NCBI GenBank assembly: GCA_022264855.1
Contig: JABYQU010000022.1
Coordinates: forward strand, 124,001 to 188,000
Origin: Lenzites betulinus
Taxonomy: Eukaryota; Basidiomycota; Agaricomycetes; Polyporales; Polyporaceae
Reading direction: 5' to 3'
Length of the DNA stretch: 64,000 bases
Positions 34,060 through 46,257 of the stretch are shown piece after piece. Position numbers and translations under genes: made by a program. Position 1 is the first letter of the stretch; the number at the start of each line of letters is the position of its first letter. The notes under the pieces were generated by a model, which was not told where the DNA came from, ran no database searches, and saw only the letters and a list, made by a program, of their open reading frames with translations.

Positions 34060-35448
34060 CACTGTGCACACGAAAGGTGGTGGGTGCTACTACTATAATG
34101 AGTGATTAGTTCCGATCACCAGGCAAAGTGTTGGATAAGTGGTGGGTGGTGAAATCAGTAGTGAATAGATGCTTTCGGAGTTTCACTCATTTAAGTAGTG
34201 ATAATTGACCCGACCTATGCAAGAGTTAGCGCTCAAAGGAAATCCGAAGAGGAACAAATACGAGCAAATACTCGGCCAGTGTCTGGAGGATCTGGGGCTG
34301 CTTGACGACCGTCTCTCGTCCTCCTCCCTCTCCAACTCCAAGTCTTTCTTAGTATCTATCACCTCATTCTTGTCTCAACTCAGCCTTTGCTCGCCCTCCC
34401 GCGCATTCTCTCCTAGTTTTAGCTCTGTAAGGCTCTTCCCCGCTACGTCCTTGTCTCTGGGCTTGCGATCTAAGGCTGCTCTTGCAAAGGCCGACACTAC
34501 TAGCAAGGATTGCTCTCGGTCTCTCTGGCGTCGAGATCCTCTGGTCTAGGTATGCTTGGTACTAACCCTGGGGCTCAGCTTTGCTTGTTGTCGCATGTTT
34601 CGGTTCTTGTCTGCATACTAGTCTCAATGCTTCCGCTACTCTACGGCCCACATATGCTCGCTTGTGCTGTCCTCCGGGCTTCTGGCTCCTCCTCGTCCTC
34701 CTCCTGGGTTCGGTCTCCAACTGTGTGCATCACCCTGTATAGCTCCATGGGCTGTCTTGACTATGCTTCCCCGATCTACACCCCAACACCTCGTCTATGT
34801 CTGCTACGCTCTCTTGTGCTTGGCTGCGTCCCCAGCTTTCTGTTGTCGTCTGTCCCGCGTCCCGCTGTGTACGTCCTGCATCCCGCCCGTATACGGCTGC
34901 ACCTCACCCATGTACGCTACACTTCCCATCTGTGCGCCCCCGCGTCCGGTGTCCCATATATCCACTCTCGCGCCCTGTGCTCACCGGGTATTCACATCTC
35001 CCACCGTCCCCTCCAGTGCATCTCATTCATCAAGTCTACCTCACATGCACCGAGCTGTTGAAGTCGTGTCACGCCCGCGCCCAGTGCATGAATAGTACAA
35101 TCAATGCATATATTACCGGTTCAAATATAATTCTCGTGCATTGCTAGTAATCTGTGACATGTGTGCCATATAGTGAAAACCATAGTGGAGCATGGGGCAA
35201 ATCACCCAGTACCGAAAGTCACTAAGAAGACGGTGTGCAGTTACTATTTCTTCCCGCCTTCACCAACATGGTGAAATCCTACAAAATAAGGCTGAAAAAT
35301 CCGGTGTCGTGCACCACGAAAGGTGGTGATTTTACGCTGGCGTCAGATTCCGGATAGTGGTGAGTGTACCCGAAATTGGTAGGTATTTGTCCCACTTTGG
35401 GCATGGTGAACAAATGGGTGAATTTCACGACGTATCAATCGCACAGTG
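34060..35448 (+). mobile_element. Non-autonomous CACTA-like (EnSpm/CMC) element nested in R1 copy A
   Basis: 1389 bp that begin CACTGTGC and end GCACAGTG, flanked by the 3-bp duplication TAC (34057-34059 and 35449-35451). R1 copy B has the corresponding uninterrupted site, which defines both ends exactly. A CACTG start with a 3-bp duplication is the hallmark of the CACTA superfamily. Subterminal regions repeat the motif tggtgaaat and its complement (for example near 34150, 35270 and 35320), as CACTA elements do. The interior 34240-35090 is GC-rich and pyrimidine-rich, unlike either end, and may be captured host sequence. No transposase is encoded; the Tnp2-type gene at 42481-46257 is a possible source, but a match of termini is not shown. 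Confidence 0.72.
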
Positions 35449-36023
35449 TACCATTGAATAGAGCTGGGCTCTAGCTTCCTGGTGATATATAATATGTGCA
35501 AAATGGCCAAAGACTTGCTCTGAAACATGCTGAATGGTGTTTTTGGCCATCCTGTGAGTATTTCCAAGTCCCATAGGCGCCCATCCTGCTTGCCAGCTCA
35601 GTGAGCATGACTTGTGCCTGAGGGACTTGGTAGAATGGAGCTCAGAGCATTTTCCATAAGCAGGGCTCAGAATGATGGCAAAACCGGTATATTAAGCCAA
35701 ATAATAGTCTGATTATTATGGAAATAGTACCAGTAGGTGCGCATGAATGAGCACAATCTGTGCATGTATGACACATGATATATTGATAAGCATTCAAGAA
35801 GGAAAACACGGTTTTACTGCATTTTTAATGTACTAGCTACTATAATTTGCTATTTCTGATGTGAACTCCGCTTCTTTCACTACAAAAACACCACCATTGT
35901 ATTCCCATCAGCCATAGCTTTCCAATGGTATATAGTAGTCCATACCTTGTGCAACAAATGGCTCATACACATGGAATACATATCTGTCTTTGGGCTAGAT
36001 CTTATCTCAGAACAAACATATAC

Positions 36024-36073
36024 ATACAGATAGGCACGCCAACACTGGTTCGCGTTGGCGTGCCTATCTGTAT
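36024..36073. repeat. Perfect 20-bp inverted repeat with 10-nt loop inside R1
   Basis: atacagataggcacgccaac at 36024-36043 is exactly complementary to 36054-36073 across a 10-nt loop. The same hairpin, with a few mismatches, occurs in R1 copy B around 47850-47895. A perfect stem this long would fold strongly in RNA or single-stranded DNA. Confidence 0.85.
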
Positions 36074-36892
36074 GGTGCTATTTGCACCAGATCTGCTGCA
36101 GACTCTATTTTGCCCAGATCTTGACCAAATTGGACCATTTAGGTATCAGCAGGAAGCTACAGTCTAGGCCATCTTTTCTAGATTGTACTGGCACCTCTAG
36201 GGGCCTTGTAACCGCATCAAATGGCTGTATTAGTGCTCATAAGTGACAGAGTCACCTAGTGTGACCTATGTCACCACTGGCCACTGGCTGCTGACCTTGT
36301 GACATATTTTCCTTACCAACTACCCAAGTATTATATGCTGTTAGGATCAGATTGACTAGCTCTTCCTGATAAAACTAGTATCAGTATTTGTTTGGGGGCA
36401 GTAATTGCATAATAAGCAGAGCAAGCACAATTTATATTGCTTATAGGGCTGGAACATGCTTGAAATCTCTGTATTAATACTAGGGTAGTACAAATGCAGA
36501 TGTGATGTGTCATTAAAATCACTATTGCTCACCATTTCTCCTATTTTAATATCAAATGATAGTTTCTAATCAACACACAATGATACTGTAATATGCACAG
36601 ATATAGCATTACAGCTTCACATTTTGGTAATGTAATTAGATAGGTTCAAAGGCTTCAATAGGCTAAAATACTATAAAACATTTATATAACTGATAGAATA
36701 TTTAATTGAAGATCCTCCTCCCTAGACTATTTAAATTTAAGGGTCAGTGAACACTGAGGCTAATCAATGAGATAATCATAAGGATGGCACTATAATAAGG
36801 GATAGGTAATAACAAGGATGATATGACAGTATACATAATACAGTACAATCAGTATCAGAATGTATATGCATAGCATGTGGCACCAGCCCTCA

Positions 36893-37408
36893 TCAATTGT
36901 ATTTGCCGGCAGCGGCCCTCTTGAGCAAGTGGTAGAGGGAATTGCATAGTTCATCCTCGATGATCTCCACGTATAGGTCAGCATCCATCTTCCCATCAAT
37001 CCTGGATGAGTGACCTGTCCCATCCCATCCAAAACACCCCCAGAACATCAAACTTCCTCCACCTTGCTTGAGTGTCTCATCCACCAGGCAGTCACTGAGC
37101 CCCTCCCCCTGCTTCTTCCACACCCAGTTCCTCCCATCTGACCCTACTCTGTTGATCTTGGTCTCATCTGACCAGACAACCCTCTTCCAGTCCTCCACTG
37201 TCCAGCATTTATAGGCTAAAGCGAAGGTGTACCGCTGTTCCCAATGCTTCTTTGTCACAGCCTGCATCCCTGCCTGCTTCAATGCCCGACAAATGTTTTG
37301 GACATGGACATGTCCCAGAAAGGGGACCTCAGGGGCAGTGTTTGCCTGGCCCATGTCAATCAAGCATGTAGCATGGCAGATGTCGGTAGGAGAGAGGAGT
37401 GATTGCAA
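36893..37408 (-). pseudogene. Tc1/mariner-family transposase fragment
   Basis: Cut-and-paste DDE transposase relic. Recognisable blocks: helix-turn-helix remnant SPTDICHATCLI, the linker HWEQRYTFALAYKCWTVEDW, the first catalytic block VVWSDETKINRVGSDG, then GGGSLMFWGCFGWDG (which leads up to the second catalytic Asp in intact proteins) and MDADLYVEIIEDEL. The frame stops just before the QQDNDPKH region that holds the second catalytic Asp, so the second and third catalytic acids are missing. The N-terminal DNA-binding domain is also incomplete. Clearly dead. I found no matching terminal inverted repeats or TA duplication nearby. Confidence 0.85.
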
Positions 37409-40400
37409 AGGTCCTCATAGACATTCATTTGGATGAGACTATAGAAGTTATGACATAATCTGGGTAGTGAATATCTGCAAAAACTAGGGCATCACGTCAT
37501 ACTCTAGTATGGGACATGCAGATGCTGTGGAAAACGCCAGCCAAATGGCAACAGTGCAAGAAGAGGTTTGATGTGGCTTTCTGCCAACAGGCACAAAGCT
37601 TTTACTGTTTGTGGGGACGTGACATTGGTCCTGTAAGCTGTCTGTTGGGAAAAAGAGCGAGGGGCTGGCATGTAGGGTGCACAGACATCTCTGAACATAA
37701 TGAACATGGATTACATCTGATTGACAGGAGTGCGATGGATCCGAGCCTGACGCCAGTGACAGAGTGACATGTATCATGCGTTTGCCCGCCGTTAGAACAA
37801 TAGGAAGTGTGTGCGTCATGTTCAATAGGAATACCTTGATAAATGGTCCAGAAAGGCTTTAGCAGGTGGAGGGAGGTGAGGTGAGGAGGTGAATGGTCTC
37901 TAACAAGACAGGTGAGCTTGACTTTGTGTTTTTGGAAATCTCCACACTTCGACCATGAGAGCGTTAACTAGATCACAAATGTGTATTAGCAAATGGTAAG
38001 AAGAGTAAGCATGCACTGGCTATTGCAAACTAGTAGACAGCAAGGTCAGGACTTTGTGCTGCCTGGCACCCTCTCTCCTCTTGCTTGCTCCCTTTTATTC
38101 TCCCCCATATGTCTATCTCTTCCAAACTATCATCCCAGAAGTTGAAAGAACAAGTAAGGAAAGCTTCTCATTATTATCCTTGCTATGCCAGAGCATGACA
38201 GCTCAACGCCAGGCACAGATCCTCACTCCACTCTGTGGCAATGCAAGCTTTAGATACAGGGAATTTACATGCAATGATAACATTGGTGATATTGAAAGGG
38301 CAGATGGCACTGGTATGCATACGTTATCTTTAACCCTTCCCCCTCCCCCTTGTGCTCAAGTCACTATTAAGTGCTCTAGTACCTGGGGTACTCTACCACA
38401 TCACACTGCGGATCTGGAGAGTGGCGCCATGCTCGACTGGGGCAATACCTCCCCATCAAGCCATGGCCAACACAAGGTGCACTGCATTACCATGTCACCT
38501 ACACCGCCAATTCCCGGATATGATGTAGTCAGACAAAGGCGCCAGGCGATAATGAGCTGGAGAATGCGGCCGCAATCAGGCTTATACCAGGCACGTTATG
38601 GCTGACCTTTCAGCCATCATTTCCAGCCCAATACCAGCTGCCAAGCAGCCATTTTTTGGCTGCACGGATCACATGGCTTCAAGGCGTGCATGTCTACCCC
38701 GCGCCCCAGATTGTTTGAGTAGTGCTTTGTCTGAGTTTCAAACGAACAATGCACCCTTTGCGCACAAGCTATATAAGACGTCCGCCGATGCCTTTGCGTA
38801 CTTCCAAACAACTCTTGACGTCAACCTCCATCTGCCCGAGCGGCGTGGCCGCGTTTACCTTTGCCCACCGTGACCACACTGTCCTGCTCACCAACAAATA
38901 CACCCAAGTTGTCTACTCTGTGGCTTGCCACATCGCTTGTCATGCGGGGTGGTTCGATTAAGTTGTACATGCACTATCAAAAACCTCTCGAGAATGTTGC
39001 TCTGGCACAACATGTCCTTGTCGCTGTGCAGAGAGATGCATATGACAACTGCTACATACTGTATTTTGTATCCCATGTAGTAGCTAATTGAATACATCGA
39101 TATCCATATATCAGCGTTCTACCGGTGATAGTACTCAACACGAACGGCCTGGGGGGCAGGAGAAATATGCTGTGATGTGTGAAATCAAGCTATATACACA
39201 TCCACATCCCATAGATTTGCCCAGCCAGATGCCAGGCAGGGTCCCCATCTGGCTACCAGCCGAAGCTGGTACCACGCTGGTGCCATTCCTGATGTCAGCC
39301 AGCTACCAGCCTATTTCCAAGCCAGAGCCCGGTAGCACAGGTGCCAACTCCAGGCGCCGTCCGGCTGGCCGAAAGTTGGCGGTGTAGTTGCTCTCTACCT
39401 TTATCTTCCTGTGAGCAGCCCTGCGTTTAACTACTGACCATGCTGTTGCTGAAGTTTTCTCAGAATGACAAGTTACCTGTGGCAAATGAGGCAGATGCCA
39501 TGTTCAAGGCCTGGCAGGTTACGGCGTACTTGTCACCACTAAGGACGCCCTCCACAACCCAAAACGGCCAAGAAATGGACAAGCTTACTGTCTACCCTTC
39601 TGGTATGGTGGGTGGCACTCCCTCCCTGGTCCTATCCCCTCTAGATCATATCCTATGTATTGCTCACTATATACTACATACACTTTATCAATATCCAATA
39701 CAGCACAAACCACACTCAAACACACTGCACGACCCTCGCCCTGTGGAGCCACAAGAGATACTCAGTATCTTAGGAATGGGGACACTCTTTGCAACATATT
39801 GCTGGGAAGCCAGCAGCTTTCCAATAGTGCTTCGCCTTGCAATACAACAACCATTTTTTTATCTCACTATCCCCTGCATCTCCCCTTTCTTGTTCCCTTG
39901 ATCATATCTTGCAGATCTCCACAACAGCTGCTGCAAATCACATCGACTTCATCTACATAAGGGAATTAATCCTCCATAGATTGACACAATTCAGCTTTAC
40001 ATGCCTCAATACAAAAAGCTGGTTTCATAAATGGCTTATCAATGTGCCACAGAGGGTGTCCGATTACAGCGCTCCTTTTTGATCTGAGTAGCAACACTCA
40101 TCTATTACCCTTATGTAAAGTTTCATGGCATTTGCAGCTAAACTGATAGAGATATCAGCTGATGTGTTTGAAAAATGTCCAAGACTCACTGTAGTTTACA
40201 CCTTTTGCAATACACTGAAGCAGCACAATGTGGATAGACTACTTGATGTCAACATCAGTTTTGGGTCGTTCAAGGAGATCTTTGGGGCTCTCATTCAGTG
40301 CTATACAGTACAAACTGGAAGATAGGGAGAATTGTAATAACAGAACAATGACTAAACACATACTGACAAAAAGCTACATTCAGTAGCTTTCTGACACTAT

Positions 40401-41472
40401 GCATCATATTATGCAAACACAGAACATGATTTAGAGCATATATGTCACTGGGCATCGCTTTGAATTTGCTATGAGAAAAGATGTACGAAAGTCGAAATAT
40501 ATAGCATCTTTTCTTTGTATTTTCTGGGAGAAAAGACGCAGGAAACGACAACGAAACATTCACTATTGACCTCATTTTCCCCGAGTTTATCACAAGCGCC
40601 TACGGGGCTGGATATATTTCAGCGCCGGTTTCGGCGGGCAGCCCATGCGCTGCGCTCACACTTTGCGGGTATAGAATGAGGGGCAAGTGTGTACGTGCTC
40701 GCATATACCATAACATACAATAATATCATAACGTACTAGAGAGCAAGTCAGCGACACGCCACTGGATCCCGAAACACTGCAGGGTGGCTGAGAGGAAGAC
40801 AGGGATTCCGGGGGCAGGAGGCGGATGTGTTTAGGACAAAGATGTGGGCCGAGACAGTATCAGGAGGAGCGCGGACACGGGAGCGACAGCGACGATCATC
40901 CCCAGGCCGTGTGTGTGGTGTTACGTGATGTCCATATCATCCAAACCGGATGATGGGTTTCCGGAGTAGTAGTACGATATTGATGGTAGAGGCGCTCGCT
41001 CCGCAACGGTAGCTTGACGAACTTGAAAGCACAGTCAGTCTCAGGTCGCACAGCAAGTTTAGACCGGGCTACATACCGAGGATTCCTTGCCGCTGCGATG
41101 CACGACCATTTGCTGGACTCAAGGGGACCATCCCTGGCGAACTCGTCAGCGAAGTGCACATCAGTGACAGTGCTGATCGATACACAGGTTAATGCTGCAG
41201 CTTACCGCCTGTCACCACCACTGCAGAGTTCGGCCGCCGTCCGGAGGACGTATCCACATGCGCTGCTTGCAAGCCAAGTCTGTCGTTCTCCCCCTTCCAC
41301 TTGCCCACCACTCGAACAGACCCTGCATTGTGACGGCCAGTAGCGCAGGATGGGGAAGGAGCAAGCAAAAGGTGAGCTAGCTGAAGCATGTCCGGGTAGC
41401 AAAGTTGCTTACCAGGATGTACACGAAGGCGCGAAGTCCCGCCGTAACAATGGCGGACCATCGGAGACGCAG
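37409..41472. other. Repeat-rich intergenic region
   Basis: No supportable gene. Several 150-180 codon open frames (for example near 38054-38605) have no recognisable motif. GC content rises from about 40560, which may mark the start of the transposase-bearing element to the right, but I could not identify terminal inverted repeats. Confidence 0.4.
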
Positions 41473-42693
41473 ATGTCAGACTCTGAAAACAGCGCCCAAG
41501 CCAAAAGAGTTCGAGGATCCAGTCGAACACCCAGTCCAGAGGTTCCGAGGAAACGCGCGCGCGAAGATACAGCAGAGAGGACCAGCGAAGCGTCGCGCAC
41601 AAGTACGCCCTTCAAAAATCCCTTTGCGAAAACGACACCTGGCAAGAAGCATCAGTTGTTGCCGGCGAATGCCCTTGCCCAGCTTGCTGCCGCTAGTGTA
41701 CGCGCACCCCGTGCCACCCAGGAGCCGGTTTCCGAGACAGGGGGGTCGCGAACTCGGACAGAGTATGCCGGTAAGTGACAGACAACAGGCAGTCGCAACA
41801 ACCGGCAATACTCACTTGTTATGCTCCCAGGTGGCGGACCAGCAAACCTCCTCTCGACAAAACGCATGAGCGATCAATTCGTCGACTTTCGTACGAAGCT
41901 TGCGGTCGCGCTGAAGGATGTGAAGCATCATGACGCGGAGATTGAAAATCATAAAGCACAGCTGGACTCAGCATTCTCGGAGATCGCAGTAATGGGAGGC
42001 GCACTTAACGAGTCTAATGCCCGTGCTAGGCTGCTTCAGTCAAAGGTCGAGCAGCTTGAGGACCGACTTGCCTTCCTGGAGCAACGCCCGCGAGCTGCCA
42101 CCGAAGAAGTGAGGGAGTCAGAAGGTCCGAAAGAGGGAGGGAAAGGCGGCGAAAAGCAGGATGGCGACAAGCAGGCGAAGACTGGAAAGGAGGGTCGAGA
42201 CAATGCGCTACAGGTGAGTACCTCAGATGCCACAAGTATCGGACACTCACTAGGCTCTGTTTATGCTGTCAGGACGCTATTCGCAAGTGCATGTCGTCGT
42301 TGATGGGCATAGCATTTGGCGCACCCTTGCCACTGCCATGCGATAAGGGCACGTGGTACGAGGCAGTCTACGAGAGCGACGAGGATGGGATGAGTCATGG
42401 AGCGAAAACCAGCACGCTTGGTCCTTGAAGGTTGCGATACGGATCCAGGAGCGAGGTCATGAGTATACGACAGCGTTGCCTCAGGCGCGGCTTGCATCTT
42501 TGTCGCGCGAGACCATTGTCGAGGCCATACGGGTTGTCTTCCTCGGGATGGCTAAGCGGTGGAGGCTCGAGAGAGGAAAGGGAGGTTCGACAGCCAAGAA
42601 AGTGCGCAACAAGCACGCGAGGGTCAGTGGGAGGAAGAGACAGGTAAGCAGCTTCATCGACTTGCGGTAGTGCGCGGATACATCGAGGACTGA
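41473..42693 (+). CDS. Coiled-coil protein paired with the Tnp2-type transposase
   Basis: Exons 41473-41770, 41831-42213, 42273 onward, then a last exon after 42643. It begins MSDSENSAQAKRVRGSSR, continues with a basic Ser/Pro-rich region (KNPFAKTTPGKKHQLLP), and has a long heptad-like helix (KTKL-type region at 41890-42100, ending LEQLEDRLAFLEQ-like text). After a Lys/Gly-rich hinge comes DAIRKCMSSLMGIAFGAP, then a C-terminal part VAIRIQERGHEYTTALPQ and ETIVEAIRVVFLGMAKRW. Between 42370 and 42410 the frame changes; either a 65-nt intron with a weak donor (gtctac at 42365) or a one-base loss explains it. The last intron can end at 42687 (stop 42691-42693) or slightly further downstream. The gene converges on the transposase and is probably the second gene of the same element. 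Confidence 0.6.
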
Positions 42694-45600
42694 CCACACT
42701 GGATTGATAGAAAGCAACGGACGCACAATGGCGAGTTCGGCCTCAAGCACCTTGCCGTCATTGCTCGTGTGTTTGACTTGGAGGACGTGGACGATGTCTA
42801 CGGCCTGTCGACCATTGACATAAGTGTATCGATACTTCTTGCCTTGAATAGCTGTTGATGTCCCGTAGCGTTTGCCGGCAACTAAGACGTGGGAGTAAAA
42901 TGGTACGGCAATGGCGATGAGCGGCGAACCAGCATCAGAGAAAGATGTATCAGGAACAAGGTCCACATCGACGGCCCACGCGGAGCGCAGATACTCATAG
43001 ACGAGGGCGTACACCCCTTCTACGCGCAAGTTCCGTGCTTGACCGTGCTTCGGATATTGTATCAATTCTACAGGGCGGTCAACGGTGCGTCAGGGAGATG
43101 ATTGAGTACTCACTACCGCTGTCATCGGCCGTCATGAATGCAAGGGCATTCAAAAGAGTGCCTCGGCTTTCGCTGGATCGCTTGTCCCCTTGAAGGCACT
43201 GCTGCAGGTCAGCAATGCTCTCGTCATCTGCGGGTGCTTTTTCGGGCCCAAGATCAGATAGTTTGAGGATCTGTGTGAATGTGTTAATATCACTGCGGCC
43301 ACTATACATGTGACTCACCAGATCGTATATCAGATGCAGCTTAGTCCAGCTGCGCATCAATGTTGCCTCAAGCTCTCCGCCCTTGTGTCCGTTATGTTTG
43401 ACCTTCGAAAGCCACCCATTGAACTGCTCGTATACGTAAGCCCACCATGCATATACTGGCCCAAACTTCAGGATGAAGAGGATGAGGTGGGTCATGAGGT
43501 GGAAGTATGGCGTTAGATGACAATGCATGCCCGCCCATGCTTGGCATGCGCTGTTGTGGCAGTTCTGCGCTCGACGGGCTTCCAAGACACTGATCGACTG
43601 GGACCCCCAGATGCGCAAGGCAACGCACCATTCTAACACCGTATCATAATGATCGCAGTAGTTGCGCTGCATGGTTTCCTGTGCAATGTATTCTAGATCA
43701 GCGGCAGTGGTCCCTGGATCACATGCTGCGGCCTGAGTCCGGCGTTCTTTGACCAGTGCGGCCACCCGCTTGGCCTTGACAGCGGCCTTCTGAGTGGACT
43801 TGAGAGCAGGGGCGCTCTTATCCGGAATTTCACCGTGGACTTGCCACGCGGCATATAAGCCCACTGGGAGGACCAAGACCATGTTACGCCACTGGTCTGC
43901 CTTGCCGGTGCCGGCTGTGATAAGCTACGTAGTAGTAACAAAGGTTAGATAGATGCTCGAACAGGTAGGTCAGTACGTACACTCTTTGGGACTCTACCCG
44001 CACTTCCCGGCCTCCATACCGTATCAAGCCACTCCTCTAAGTTCTTCAGGGGGTTATCGTGCCGACCGCGCTTGACGAACATGCCGCCAACCATCAGAAT
44101 ACCCTGAACGACATGTTTGGCCTCCCCTACGGCAAAGTTGCAGCCGCTGAATCCTACCAGGTGTCACATTGTATGATTGACTCACCAAGGAATGCGGCAT
44201 GCATAAACTCAGTGGGGGTGCTTGTAACCGGGAGCCAACCTGGCAGAATATTCAGGGACGACCATCGCACACCTTTCTCTTCCGCAATTTCCTCGCGCTC
44301 GTCCGGATCGGCAAAATGCGCTCTAAACGCATACTTCAAGAAACATTCTTCTTCGCGATAGGTGACCTCTGTTGAGTCGTATTATTAGCATTTACTAGCA
44401 CACTTCACATCAGGCTTACTGTCTGGGTCGAAGCAGTCGGGGTGGGTGAGCGAGTGCATTGACTGTTTACATACAGGGCACATAAAGTGCTTTGCGGTGT
44501 GCCCTCGCAGCCCGGATGCCTTGCGTGCTGCAGGAAGGTCCGATGCATTTGCGTACAGGAATGTGTGGATGAGAGTAGGGCTGCGGCCCTCTGGAACGTC
44601 CATCTCAACGCCTTATAGAATTATCAATTAAATGGCGTAAAACCCATAATGCAGCTGCCACAAATATAACATTGCGGACTCACCGTCGTAGAGCTCCTTT
44701 AGCTCCGGCACAAACACATCCAGTACACTGTTAAGCTGCTCGAGAGACGGCTCATCAGGCCCCGGTATCATCGCTAATATAGATGTTTCTTCGCGCAAAA
44801 AGCGCTTCGACCGCGGGTTGTTGCAAACTGTGAGGTAGATCGCCCCAACCGAGTAATTTCCACGCCTCATTGCACGGAACCTATCACACAATATGTCAAT
44901 ATATCGCTGCGAGGTGTGAATATATGTACCAGTCCAGATTGAACATCAATACAAGGCCGTTCGGCAGCGCAACGAATCGCTGGTTGACTTCATTGACGTC
45001 CACGTCCTGAACACCCCATCGGCCGCCCTTACGACGCTGCAGTCCCGCGCGGATGGCGTCCCAGCCCCACCCATCACCCATATCATACATACGATAATCT
45101 TCATCAGCGCTACCTGCCCAGTCCTTCATCTCAACGGGAGGCTTAGGCCCTGCCGCATCATCCGGATGAGAGCACCACTTGTTCAGCTCGGCTAGTTTGC
45201 CTGGGCGGAGGACCAGACGCTGTATCACGTCTTTGGGGGATGCCGCGGAGAGGACTTTCACCGGGATGCGTCGCAAGGCACCATCAGTGAAACGCTTTTG
45301 CTCGAATAGCGTTCCCGGACAGTCCTCAACTGTGCACCGCCCGTGAGAGGGGAGTTCTCGGCGTTCGACAGTCCTCAGTGTCATGGCCATCTGGTCAAGC
45401 CCTGGGATATCATATCCAGCTGCGAGGGAGACCGAGCAAAGCTGTGAGCATGCACACTTCAGCATGTAGCGAGCCAGGTCGTGAGTAGCCCCGTGAAAGG
45501 CGACCGCAAGAAAAGCCTGAACATAGGCACGGCGGATCAAGGGGTGTTCACTGAATGCGGGCGGGAGACTCCCAGGTTTAGTTCCGGTCGCAGTATTAGA

Positions 45601-46257
45601 CACAGATGGTTCTCCAGCGTCGTCGCCATAGATAGACTCAAGAGAGACATACAGCGGGTCATCTTCCGCAACCTCGAAGTCTTCATCCCCTGAGTCATCC
45701 CCTGAGTCGGATTGATCTGGAGGCGAAGGAGCGCGCAGCGTAGAGCCCGAGTCAGAGCCTAAGTCCGAGTTAGAGCCCATGTCTGAGCCAGAGGTGGCAG
45801 AGTCAGAATCGGAGTCCAAGTCGTGATCCCCAAGGCTCGGTGATGGTCTCCTCTCGTCGTCGATACAGCCTTCACGCTCATGGACAGGCAATGTCATATC
45901 TGGGGAGTGTACTTCGGCGACGGGTGTGTTCTCCTTGTCGCTGTCTTGATAGATGACATTGCTGGACTCACCAAGACCACCAACGCCGCCCTCATGCTCC
46001 AAATCGTCTCTGTGTGGGCTGCATGGTTGATCATGGCTGTGCGGTGTGGGTTGACGAGAGGCTTTGCCGTTGAAGGGTGCCTGGGAGGGGTGGAAGTGCA
46101 AGGCGGTATACGGCTGAAATGCGGGGTGGCTGTATGCGGTTCCTTGGTCACACTTCCGATGTGCGCCGATCGTTGACCGTGTCTGCTTGTTGTGTGGATT
46201 GTTGCGGCACCTTTTACAGGGGCATAGGTGGCGACGGAGACGAGAGGAGGGCTCCAT
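42481..46257 (-). CDS. Tnp2-type (CACTA/EnSpm-like) transposase, largely intact
   Basis: Eight exons in consistent phase: 46257-44930, 44880-44684, 44611-44420, 44368-44186, 44126-43981, 43924-43319, 43270-43114 and 43067 to the stop at 42481 (the last may be spliced shorter near 42690). Starts MEPSSRLRRHLCPCKRCRNN, a Cys-rich N-terminus; then an acidic Ser/Asp-rich stretch, a conserved core VALPNGLVLMFNLDWFRAMR, SILAMIPGPDEPSLEQLN, and a Zn-type GHTAKHFMCPVCKQ. These follow the Tnp2 transposase pattern of agaricomycete CACTA elements. The C-terminal part has YFHLMTHLILFILKFGPVYA and YEQFNGWLSKVKHNGH, a module usual in these proteins. About 1100 residues with no stop or frameshift, so this copy may still be active. 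Expression and activity are unknown. Confidence 0.78.

Larger units (their letters stand above)
33385..36655 (+). repeat. R1 repeat, copy A (plus orientation), interrupted by a CACTA-like insertion
   Basis: Aligns by eye, in reverse complement, with 47420-49080. Shared landmarks: tctagggttagggtcc (33550), the ttggccatcctgtgag segment (35546), tttgctatttctgatgtgaac (35850), a hairpin at 36024 and the ttcacattttggtaatgta end (36615). Copy A is longer because it carries the insertion at 34060-35448 and about 150 bp near 36300-36450 missing from the other copy. Divergence is roughly 15 percent. No coding capacity and no obvious termini; probably a non-autonomous element of about 1.7 kb of unknown class. 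Confidence 0.7.
41473..46257. mobile_element. Core of an autonomous CACTA/Tnp2-type element (termini not resolved)
   Basis: Two convergent genes, a Tnp2-type transposase (minus) and a coiled-coil protein (plus), meet tail to tail and occupy a GC-rich block inside AT-rich relic DNA. This is the expected layout of a two-gene element. Composition suggests the element reaches roughly from 40560 to 46500. I searched by eye for CACTA/CACTG inverted ends with a 3-bp duplication at both sides and found no convincing pair. Confidence 0.55.

Noticed and set aside
34510..35061. 183-codon frame inside the CACTA-like element
   Set aside because: Hydrophobic Ser/Cys/Leu-rich filler from pyrimidine-rich DNA; overlapping frames are equally open. 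Kept only as possible captured sequence.
38054..38605. 183-codon open frame
   Set aside because: No motif, Cys/Pro/Ser mix without order, in relic DNA.
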